Of a DNA stretch of 9,593 bases, positions 1 to 9,593 are shown piece by piece. The notes under the pieces were generated by a model. That model was not told the DNA's origin. It did no database searches and saw only the letters and a program-made list of their open reading frames with translations. The position numbers and the translations under genes were made by a program. The stretch's first letter is position 1, and each line of letters begins with the position of its first letter. The stretch lies in contig JAEWEZ010000066.1 of the NCBI GenBank assembly GCA_023389045.1, positions 1 to 9,593 of the forward strand, written 5' to 3'. This DNA is from Actinomycetes bacterium (GTDB lineage: Bacteria; Actinomycetota; Actinomycetes; Actinomycetales; Dermabacteraceae).

Positions 1-112
1 GAGTTCGCCCTTCTCCCGGATCTCGTACACCTCACGCCAGTCCATCAGACGCACCGGCACGGGGCGACGGGCCGGGAGCTCTCGGGCGCGATGCTTCAAA
101 AATCCGCGCGGA

Positions 113-120
<8 letters not shown>
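1..120 (-). CDS. gltD: Glutamate synthase small (beta) subunit, N-terminal fragment
   Basis: Only the first 40 codons are present; the gene runs off the low-coordinate edge. The peptide begins MADPRGFLKH, continues through a basic stretch with RRPVPVR, and reaches DWREVYE. This matches the usual start of GltD (a GFL...RPV.R..DW.EVY pattern), ahead of its Fe-S cluster and FAD/NADPH-binding domains, which lie outside the window. In the family, GltD oxidises NADPH and passes electrons to GltB for reductive glutamate formation in the cytoplasm. The ATG at 120 overlaps the gltB stop by 8 bases (ATGGCTGA). A strong GGAGGG Shine-Dalgarno sits 5 bases upstream, inside the gltB 3' end, which indicates translational coupling. 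Identification rests on the N-terminus and on the position after gltB. Confidence 0.9.
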
Positions 121-4666
<4,546 letters not shown>

Positions 4667-4673
4667 GGGGGCA

Positions 4674-4681
4674 TCCCTTCC
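4674..4681 (-). promoter_or_regulatory. Ribosome binding site of gltB
   Basis: GGAAGGGA lies 7 bases before the ATG at 4666. Another ATG overlaps the end of this site (4674-4672) but is out of frame with gltB. The stretch 4671-4678 is exactly complementary to 4801-4808 upstream, so a transcript reading in from lgt could mask this site. Confidence 0.65.
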
Positions 4682-4699
4682 GGTGGTGGGCGACGGTCA

Positions 4700-4766
4700 G
4701 GACATCGCTCCGCACCGGCCACGCTGTTCGACGCGTCGGGGCACGGCGCGTCGATGGGCGATGTCC
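4700..4766 (-). promoter_or_regulatory. Nested stem structure in the gltB leader (candidate)
   Basis: Two perfect inverted repeats are nested. The outer 9-bp stem pairs GGACATCGC (minus strand 4766-4758) with GCGATGTCC (4708-4700). The inner 8-bp stem pairs TCGACGCG (4754-4747) with CGCGTCGA (4735-4728), leaving an 11-base loop. The structure ends about 33 bases before the gltB start codon. If transcription begins just below the candidate -10 box at 4775-4780, the leader would fold from almost its first base. There is no T-run after it, so it does not look like a simple terminator. I cannot match it to a known riboswitch class. The pairing is seen directly; a regulatory role is inference. Confidence 0.35.
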
Positions 4767-4774
4767 ACCGCGAA

Positions 4775-4780
4775 ATGTTA
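4775..4780 (-). promoter_or_regulatory. Candidate -10 box for gltB
   Basis: TAACAT on the minus strand fits the TAnnnT pattern of actinobacterial -10 boxes and lies about 108 bases before the gltB ATG. At the expected 16-18 base spacing I see no good -35 hexamer, only CCTCCA-like sequence inside an inverted repeat. This is a weak call made because gltB needs a promoter in this gap. Confidence 0.3.
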
Positions 4781-4790
4781 CGGCCCAGTA

Positions 4791-4802
4791 CTCCACATGG
4801 AG
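4791..4802. promoter_or_regulatory. 12-bp inverted repeat, possible operator before gltB
   Basis: CTCCACATGGAG is a perfect inverted repeat with 5-bp arms around a 2-base centre. It lies about 10 bases upstream of the candidate -10 box, where a regulator would overlap the -35 region. It does not match the GlnR or AmtR sites I know, so no regulator can be named. Confidence 0.3.
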
Positions 4803-4838
4803 GGATGCTGTCTCATGATTCGGATCGCATAGGGGTGT

Positions 4839-4860
4839 GCGTGGGCGCCGGAAGCCACGC
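4839..4860 (-). terminator. Weak GC-rich hairpin downstream of lgt
   Basis: GCGTGG (minus strand 4860-4855) can pair with CCACGC (4844-4839) across a 10-base loop, starting 25 bases after the lgt stop. It directly abuts a 10-bp palindrome, CACGCGCGTG, at 4856-4865. No T-run follows, so any termination would be incomplete or of the T-less type. This is the only hairpin I see just after lgt. Confidence 0.25.
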
Positions 4861-4884
4861 GCGTGCGTCGGTGAAGGGTGCGCC

Positions 4885-5769
4885 TCAGGCTGTCGTCTGG
4901 CGTCGGCGCGCCTCCACGCCGGGCAGCGTAAAGGAGCCGTCCGCGGCCATCGCTTCCCCACCGCGGCGTCGGCACCGCAGCGTCAGCGCCACGAAGACAC
5001 CGAGCGCAACCACCGCCATGACGATCGCCACCACGGTGTGAATGCGCAGGTCCCCGATCATCATGACCGGCTCCTGACGCATCGCGTCGATCCAGGCGCG
5101 GCCCGTCGAATACAGCACCACATAGAGCCAGAAAACGCGCCCACCGCCCAGGCGGAAGGTCTTAGCCAGCAGCAGAAGAACCACCACGGCCGCGAGATTC
5201 CACAGCTGCTCATACAGGAAGGTCGGATGGTAGGTGCCCGGTTCGCAGCCACCGATCTGCTGCCCATTGGTCACGCAGGTCACCTGCCAGGCCCACGGTG
5301 CATCCAGCGGCGGGCCGTACAGCTCCTGGTTGAACCAGTTGCCGAGCCGCCCCAGAGCCTGCGCGACCAGCAGCGTCGGCGCCATCGTGTCGGCCAGGGC
5401 CGCAAAGGACACCTTCTTATGCCGGGCCATCAGCCACACAGCCAGGGCACCACCGGCCACCGCGCCGTAGATCGCCAGGCCGCCCTGCCAGATGTAGAAC
5501 ACCGCGAGCGGGTTGCCGCCCGGGCCGAAGAACGGTTCCGGGGAGGTCAGCACATGCCAGATGCGCGCCCCGACGATGCCGGCGAGCACCGCCGCGAAGG
5601 ACACATCGAAGAGGTCATCGGCGGTGCCGCCGCGACGCTCCCACCGCTTGGTGGCCCAGTACATGGCCACCCCGATCCCCGCCAGGATGCACAGGGCATA
5701 GAAGTGGATCGTGAGCGGCCCGATGGGAACCGCGGAGATCGGCGATGAGGGGATCACGGCCTGCAGCAC
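4885..5769 (-). CDS. lgt: Phosphatidylglycerol-prolipoprotein diacylglyceryl transferase
   Basis: This inner-membrane enzyme moves diacylglycerol from phosphatidylglycerol to the lipobox cysteine of prelipoproteins, the first step of lipoprotein maturation. From the chosen start it has 294 residues with about seven hydrophobic segments. The Lgt signature GRLGNWFNQELYG is at about 140-152 and includes the conserved Arg and Asn. HPTFLYE is at 181-187, and GRAWIDAMR holds the conserved late Arg at 224. Tyr101 stands where E. coli has His103. Two cysteines (about 165 and 175) lie in a loop before HPTFLYE. The C-terminus is a basic tail. A GTG at 5778 overlaps the trpA stop (GTGA), but AGGAG at 5780-5784 is only 1 base away from it. 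The GTG at 5769 has 10-base spacing and gives a typical start (MLQAVIPS), so I prefer it. It is probably co-transcribed with trpA. Confidence 0.96.
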   Translation of the reverse strand: MLQAVIPSSPISAVPIGPLTIHFYALCILAGIGVAMYWATKRWERRGGTADDLFDVSFAAVLAGIVGARIWHVLTSPEPFFGPGGNPLAVFYIWQGGLAIYGAVAGGALAVWLMARHKKVSFAALADTMAPTLLVAQALGRLGNWFNQELYGPPLDAPWAWQVTCVTNGQQIGGCEPGTYHPTFLYEQLWNLAAVVVLLLLAKTFRLGGGRVFWLYVVLYSTGRAWIDAMRQEPVMMIGDLRIHTVVAIVMAVVALGVFVALTLRCRRRGGEAMAADGSFTLPGVEARRRQTTA

Positions 5770-5774
5770 AGCGT

Positions 5775-6587
5775 TCACTCTCCTGCCCGGGCGCGTTCCA
5801 CACCCGCACGCAGCTCCTGCGCGGTCTCGGCGAGACCGCTGAGGTCACCATCGGAGGCTTCCAGGATGCGACGCACGAACGCCGAGCCGACGATCACACC
5901 GTCGGCGTAGGCGCCCACCTGCGCGGCCTGCTCCCCCGTCGACACCCCGAGGCCCACGCACACGTTCTGCGCGCCCGCCTGGCGGGTGCGGGCCACGAGG
6001 TCTTCGGCGGCGGCCGAGACGCTCGCGCGAGTGCCGGTCACGCCCATGGTGCTTGCGGCGTAGACGAAACCGCTGCTGTGGCGCACCACATGCGCCAGGC
6101 GGTCCGCCGGCGAGGACGGCGCGACCAGGAAGATCCGGTCCAGGCCCTCCGCTTCGGAGGCTTCCAGCCAGGTGCCCGCCTCATCGGGGATCAGGTCCGG
6201 GGTGATGACGCCCGCGCCACCGGCCTCGGCAAGTTCACCGGCGAAACGCTCCACGCCGCGGGCGAGCACCGGATTCCAGTAGGTCATCACGGCAATCGCG
6301 GCGCCGCGACCGGAGAGAGACTTCACCGCGGTGAAGAGGTCTGCGGTGCGGGTGCCGGCGGCGAGGGCACGGGCCGCTGCTTCCTGGATCACCGGGCCAT
6401 CCATCACCGGATCGGAGTAGGGCAGGCCCAGTTCGATGATGTCGGCGCCATTGTCGATCAGACAGCGGGCCGCCTCGATCGACCCCTCGAGGGTCGGGAA
6501 GCCGACGGGAAGGTAGGCGATCAGGGCCGGGCGGCCCTCGGCGCGGGTGCCTTCGATGACAGCGCCGGTGCGCAGGTTCTCGCTCAC
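5775..6587 (-). CDS. trpA: Tryptophan synthase alpha subunit
   Basis: TrpA cleaves indole-3-glycerol phosphate to indole and glyceraldehyde-3-phosphate and channels indole to TrpB in the alpha2-beta2 complex. The 270-residue TIM barrel has the family opening LIAYLPVGFPT. ELGLPYSDPVMDGP carries the catalytic acids Glu52 and Asp63 (E. coli Glu49 and Asp60). The flexible loop region reads GFVYAASTMGVTGTR, and VGLGVS plus GSAFV form the late phosphate-binding part. Two GTG starts are possible. The one at 6602 overlaps the trpB stop by 4 bases but has a poor ribosome binding site. The one at 6587 has GAGGAAG at 6-base spacing and gives the natural-looking N-terminus MSENLRTGAVIE, so I chose it. 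The gene follows trpB directly and abuts lgt, consistent with one operon. Confidence 0.97.
   Translation of the reverse strand: MSENLRTGAVIEGTRAEGRPALIAYLPVGFPTLEGSIEAARCLIDNGADIIELGLPYSDPVMDGPVIQEAAARALAAGTRTADLFTAVKSLSGRGAAIAVMTYWNPVLARGVERFAGELAEAGGAGVITPDLIPDEAGTWLEASEAEGLDRIFLVAPSSPADRLAHVVRHSSGFVYAASTMGVTGTRASVSAAAEDLVARTRQAGAQNVCVGLGVSTGEQAAQVGAYADGVIVGSAFVRRILEASDGDLSGLAETAQELRAGVERARAGE
5780..5784 (-). promoter_or_regulatory. Ribosome binding site that decides the lgt start
   Basis: AGGAG lies inside the last codons of trpA. It is 1 base from the GTG at 5778 and 10 bases from the GTG at 5769, which favours the latter as the lgt start. Confidence 0.5.
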
Positions 6588-6593
6588 GGGGGT

Positions 6594-6600
6594 CTTCCTC
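6594..6600 (-). promoter_or_regulatory. Ribosome binding site that decides the trpA start
   Basis: GAGGAAG overlaps the trpB stop codon and sits 6 bases before the GTG at 6587. This argues for that start over the GTG at 6602, which lies within or before the site. Confidence 0.55.
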
Positions 6601-7930
6601 ACTTCTGATCCGAATCGCGGTGCGCAAGCGCCGCGGCATCACCGAGGGCGGCACCGGCCTCACGGGCCCGCTCGCGCAGAGCCGCGAGATCGGCGCGGGC
6701 TGGGGCATCGCCCGTCAGCCCGAACCAGGCCGAGGCGGTATCCACGTCCTTATCGCCACGCCCGGAGAGGCTCACCACGATGATGGCGCCTTCCCCAAGT
6801 TCCTGGCCGAGCTGCAGGGCGCCGGCCAGGGCATGCGCGGACTCAATCGCCGGCATGATGCCCTCGGTCATGGAGAGCAGCGCGAAGGCATCCATGGCGG
6901 GTCCATCGTCGATCGGCACATACTCGGCGCGCCCAATATCTGCGAGCCAGGCGTGTTCGGGGCCGACGCTCGGATAGTCGAGCCCGGCCGAGACCGAATG
7001 CGAAGGGATCGTCTGCCCGTCTTCGTCCTGCATGACGAAGCTCCGGGCGCCGTGCAGAACACCAGGGCTGCGCAGCGCGATCGTCGCCGAATGCTTCCCG
7101 GAGGAGACCCCGTCGCCGCCGGCTTCGCAGCCGACCAGGCGCACATCCTCATCGTCCAGGAAGGCGTGGAAGATGCCCATGGCGTTCGAGCCGCCACCCA
7201 CGCAGGCGACCACCGCATCGGGCAGCCGGCCGGTGCGCTCGAGCACCTGCTCGCGCGCCTCCTCGCCGATCACCCGGTGGAAATCGCGCACCATCACCGG
7301 GAAGGGGTGCGGGCCGGCGACCGTGCCGAGCAGGTAGTGAGTGGTTTCCACATTCGCGACCCAGTCGCGGAAGGCCTCGTTGATCGCGTCTTTCAGAGTG
7401 CGGGAGCCCTGCGTGACCGCCACGACCTCCGCGCCCAGCAGACGCATACGCGCCACATTCAGGGCCTGGCGTTCGGTGTCTTCTTCGCCCATGTAGATCG
7501 TGCAGTCCAGGCCGAAGAGCGCTGCGGCGGTGGCAGTGGCCACACCGTGCTGACCGGCGCCGGTCTCCGCGATCACGCGGGTCTTGCCCATGCGTTTGGT
7601 CAGCAGGGCCTGGCCGAGCACATTGTTGATCTTGTGGGAGCCGGTGTGGTTCAGATCCTCGCGCTTGAGCAGGATCCGGGCGCCGCCGGCGAGTTTCGAG
7701 AAGCGCGGTGCCTCACTCAGCAGGGAGGGGCGGCCCGTGTACTGGGCGGCCAGACGCTGCAGCTCCGCAATGAACTCGGGGTCCACAATCGCCTTCTCGT
7801 AGACCTCGTTCAGCTCATCCAGGGCCGGCACAAGAGCCTCGGGCAGGAAGCGACCGCCGAAGTCCCCAAAGTACGGGCCGGCTTCGGAGCGGAGGCGTCC
7901 TCCGGGGCGGGTCAGATCGGGAACGCTCAT
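6599..7930 (-). CDS. trpB: Tryptophan synthase beta subunit
   Basis: This PLP enzyme condenses indole (from TrpA) with serine to make tryptophan. It has 443 residues, slightly longer than the roughly 400 typical of the family because of a charged, alanine-rich C-terminal end after the catalytic core. It opens with GPYFGDFGGRFLPE. The PLP lysine is Lys100 in HTGSHKINN. The catalytic glutamate is Glu122 in AETGAGQHG. The PLP phosphate loop is GGGSNAMG at 245-252, and GGDGVSSGKHSA and SAGLDYPSVGPEH are intact. It looks like the classical TrpB1 type that pairs with TrpA. The ATG at 7930 overlaps the trpC stop (ATGA) and is preceded by AAGGAG at 7-base spacing within trpC, so the start is well supported and translation is likely coupled. 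Confidence 0.98.
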   Translation of the reverse strand: MSVPDLTRPGGRLRSEAGPYFGDFGGRFLPEALVPALDELNEVYEKAIVDPEFIAELQRLAAQYTGRPSLLSEAPRFSKLAGGARILLKREDLNHTGSHKINNVLGQALLTKRMGKTRVIAETGAGQHGVATATAAALFGLDCTIYMGEEDTERQALNVARMRLLGAEVVAVTQGSRTLKDAINEAFRDWVANVETTHYLLGTVAGPHPFPVMVRDFHRVIGEEAREQVLERTGRLPDAVVACVGGGSNAMGIFHAFLDDEDVRLVGCEAGGDGVSSGKHSATIALRSPGVLHGARSFVMQDEDGQTIPSHSVSAGLDYPSVGPEHAWLADIGRAEYVPIDDGPAMDAFALLSMTEGIMPAIESAHALAGALQLGQELGEGAIIVVSLSGRGDKDVDTASAWFGLTGDAPARADLAALRERAREAGAALGDAAALAHRDSDQK

Positions 7931-8847
7931 CGCTCGACTCCTTCGACGGGGCGGGTGGTCTGGTTCGGTGCGGTCGGGTCGCTCAGCTGCGGGGCTCGGC
8001 TGGTGCCCGCGGGTTCCTGCGGGGTGGATCCTTCCGCCATGCGGGGCCGACGGGGCACGGCCCGAAATGCCGTGACCGCAGCGGCAGGGTCACCGGAGGT
8101 CACCAGCGCTTCGCCCACCAGCACTGCATCGGCACCGGCGGCGGCATAGGCCTCGACATCCTCCACGCCAGCGACCGCGCTCTCCCCCACCGCGAGGACG
8201 CCCGAGGGGATCTGCTGCAGCAGTGTGCAGGCCCGCTCCAGGTTCACGTCGAGGGTGGTCAGATCGCGGGCATTGATGCCGAGGATCTGCGGATCCAGGG
8301 CGAGGGCCCGCTCGATCTCCTGCGCGGTATGCGCTTCCACCAGTGCCTGCATGCCCAGATCCTGCACGAGCGCGTACAGATCGCGCAGTTCGCGATCACT
8401 GAGGGAGACGACCATGAGCAGCACCAGGTCTGCGCCGTGGGCGCGGGCCTCAAACACCTGGTACGGATCGACGATGAAATCCTTACGCAGCACCGGGGTG
8501 CGCACGCGGGAGCGCACGGCATCGAGATCGGCGAGGCTCCCCCGGAAGCGCCGCTGCTCGGTGAGCACGCTGATCGCGCTGGCCCCGGCCTGCGCGTAGA
8601 TCCCGGCCAGATCTGCGGGATCGGGGATCTCCGCAAGTGCACCCTTGGAGGGACTTGCGCGTTTCACTTCGGCGATCAGGCCCATCGTCGCCCCATCGCC
8701 GTGCAGGCTCGCGCGGGCATCGACCGCCGGCGGGGTCTGCTCCGCCAGGCGCTGAATCTCCTGCTCACCGATCATGCTGCGGCGCTGCTCGAGGTCCTCT
8801 CGGACCCCGGCGATGATGCCGTCGAGAACGGTTCCGGTCACAGTCAC
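7927..8847 (-). CDS. trpC: Indole-3-glycerol phosphate synthase
   Basis: TrpC closes CdRP into indole-3-glycerol phosphate, the substrate of TrpA, in the cytoplasm. It is a single-domain TIM barrel, not fused to TrpF. The active-site residues are in order: Glu60 and Lys62 in AEVKRASPSKG, Lys122 in LRKDF, Glu171 in VEAH, Asn192 in INARDL and Ser223 in GES. These match Glu51, Lys53, Lys110, Glu159, Asn180 and Ser211 of the Sulfolobus enzyme. VLVGEALV is the last phosphate-binding stretch. After about residue 265 a tail of about 40 residues rich in Pro, Thr, Arg and Glu follows; most family members end near 260-270. The GTG at 8847 has AAGGAG at 7-base spacing. It starts 36 bases after the DUF2752 gene and overlaps trpB by 4 bases. 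Confidence 0.97.
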   Translation of the reverse strand: MTVTGTVLDGIIAGVREDLEQRRSMIGEQEIQRLAEQTPPAVDARASLHGDGATMGLIAEVKRASPSKGALAEIPDPADLAGIYAQAGASAISVLTEQRRFRGSLADLDAVRSRVRTPVLRKDFIVDPYQVFEARAHGADLVLLMVVSLSDRELRDLYALVQDLGMQALVEAHTAQEIERALALDPQILGINARDLTTLDVNLERACTLLQQIPSGVLAVGESAVAGVEDVEAYAAAGADAVLVGEALVTSGDPAAAVTAFRAVPRRPRMAEGSTPQEPAGTSRAPQLSDPTAPNQTTRPVEGVER

Positions 8848-8883
8848 GCAATCACTCCTTCGGAAAGCCCGTGGGAGGGCGTC

Positions 8884-9351
8884 TCACGCGCCGATGAGCG
8901 AGGTCGGCGCGAGGAACGAGAAGAACGGAAGGTTCCGTATGGCCCCGTAGAAGAGCACAAGGCAGGCCAGCCCGAGAATGACCCCTCGGGATGGCAGTTT
9001 CGGCATGGCCCGGCCCTGCACCCGTCGAACCGTCCACAGCACCAGCAGGAAGGCGACCGCCGGGATAGCGAGCATGATGGGCAGGTTGTTCTGCAGGGCC
9101 AGCAGAAAATCACCGTTAAGAAGCGCGTGCACGCAGCGCGTGGCGCCGCAGCCCGGGCAGTACAGGCCGGTCAGACGGTAGGTCATGCACAGCGGGATGT
9201 CCTGGCGGAAGGGATCAAAGACCGACTGCACCAGAAGGGCTCCGCCGAGGAGCCCGGCCCCCACCCCCAGGGGCAAAACAGCACGACGCAGCCCGGTCGG
9301 AGGCGATGCGGGGGCATCGCCCGTCTGGGCTGCGTGTACCGATGGAATCAC
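8884..9351 (-). CDS. DUF2752 family membrane protein
   Basis: A 155-residue protein from the chosen start, with three hydrophobic segments (about 26-45, 83-108 and 123-142). Between the first and second is GLYCPGCGATR (about 62-72), the hallmark of DUF2752, with a CxxC pair at Cys65 and Cys68. The function of the family is unknown; the CxxC pair could bind a metal or be redox active, but that is inference. An RNLP motif near the C-terminus closes the domain. A TTG at 9426 would extend the frame but would overlap the upstream gene by 65 bases. The GTG at 9351 follows that gene's stop by 10 bases and leaves the whole domain intact, though neither has a clear ribosome binding site. Its place just before trpC points to co-transcription with the trp genes. 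Confidence 0.85.
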   Translation of the reverse strand: MIPSVHAAQTGDAPASPPTGLRRAVLPLGVGAGLLGGALLVQSVFDPFRQDIPLCMTYRLTGLYCPGCGATRCVHALLNGDFLLALQNNLPIMLAIPAVAFLLVLWTVRRVQGRAMPKLPSRGVILGLACLVLFYGAIRNLPFFSFLAPTSLIGA

Positions 9352-9361
9352 TGGTAAGTGG

Positions 9362-9593
9362 TCAGTGCTGGGATGCCTTGCGACGCTTCTGCCCGAAGCC
9401 CGCGAGGGAAAGAACGATGCCGGCAATGATGCCCAGCGCGATCACGCCGCCGCCGATCATCATCAGGGTGCTCTGCGCCATGGCCATGCCGAGGGCGAAA
9501 ACGATCGCACCGGCCACCACGAGAATGGTCAGGGTCCAGGCCGCGACGGTGTTGCCCTCATTGTGGGGAGGCTGGGGCGGCACGGCGTAGGTC
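9362..9593 (-). CDS. Small membrane protein resembling the HGxxPAAW family (5' end missing)
   Basis: The frame is open to the window edge, so the start lies beyond 9593. An internal GTG at 9583 is probably not the true start, because the residues before it (TYA) continue the proline-rich lead-in. The visible 77 residues begin with PPQPPHNEGNTVAAW. This resembles the HGxxPAAW signature, but the His-Gly-x-x-Pro part is degenerate and only AAW is exact. Two hydrophobic segments follow (TLTILVVAGAIVFALGMAMA and a Gly/Ile-rich one), ending in the basic tail QKRRKASQH. Function is unknown. Proteins of this kind are commonly found between trpE and trpC in actinobacteria, which fits this position. 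Assignment is by resemblance and context. Confidence 0.7.
   Translation of the reverse strand, partial: TYAVPPQPPHNEGNTVAAWTLTILVVAGAIVFALGMAMAQSTLMMIGGGVIALGIIAGIVLSLAGFGQKRRKASQH

Larger units (their letters stand above)
4667..4884. other. Intergenic region between lgt and gltB
   Basis: This 218-bp gap is the only non-coding stretch over about 40 bases in the window. I see no credible small gene in it on either strand. It contains a weak hairpin next to lgt, a 12-bp inverted repeat, a candidate -10 box, nested stems in the gltB leader and the gltB ribosome binding site. It most likely separates the trp-lgt unit from gltBD. Confidence 0.7.

Noticed and set aside
4729..4738. 10-bp palindrome CGACGCGTCG
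   Set aside because: It overlaps the inner stem arm of the gltB leader and is easily produced by GC-rich sequence, so it is not listed as a separate operator.
4765..4781. Possible GlnR box (GTAAC followed by a 6-base spacer) before gltB
   Set aside because: Only the first half-site GTAAC is present; the second half reads CGGTG instead of a GAAAC-like sequence.
4837..9357. Long plus-strand open frames opposite lgt (4837-5748), trpA (5745-6608), trpB (6620-8149) and trpC/DUF2752 (8329-9357)
   Set aside because: Those opposite lgt, trpA and trpB are in the same codon-aligned antisense register and are explained by the same codon bias. None shows a family motif.
9352..9426. N-terminal extension of the DUF2752 protein from a TTG at 9426
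   Set aside because: It would overlap the upstream membrane protein gene by 65 bases, has no ribosome binding site and adds 25 residues with no family resemblance.

Overview
This 9.6 kb window comes from a high-GC actinobacterium. Protein style, GTG/TTG starts and gene order suggest Micrococcales, possibly the Dermabacteraceae/Brachybacterium area; the family-level guess is weak. All seven recognisable genes lie on the minus strand, so transcription runs from the high-coordinate end to the low-coordinate end. In that order they are: a small membrane protein resembling the HGxxPAAW family (cut by the window edge), a DUF2752 membrane protein, trpC, trpB, trpA, lgt, gltB and the first 40 codons of gltD.

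From 9593 to 4885 the genes form one tightly packed transcription unit. trpC-trpB overlap by 4 bp (ATGA), trpB-trpA are coupled at the stop codon, and trpA-lgt lie end to end. The three trp genes give indole-3-glycerol phosphate synthase and both tryptophan synthase subunits, which are the last steps of tryptophan synthesis. lgt makes the lipid transferase that starts lipoprotein maturation and appears to ride on the trp transcript. The two small membrane proteins upstream have no known function.

After lgt there is a 218-bp gap (4667-4884), the only sizeable non-coding stretch in the window. It holds a weak hairpin after lgt, a 12-bp inverted repeat, a candidate -10 box, and two nested perfect stems that would form a structured leader in front of gltB. 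gltB (1517 aa, glutamate synthase large subunit) and gltD (small subunit) overlap by 8 bp and should be co-expressed to make glutamate from glutamine and 2-oxoglutarate.

I see no mobile elements, CRISPR arrays, tRNA or rRNA genes, and no clear new multi-gene system. The points most worth a second look are the gltB leader structure, the two uncharacterised membrane proteins fused into the trp operon, and the proline/threonine-rich tail of TrpC.
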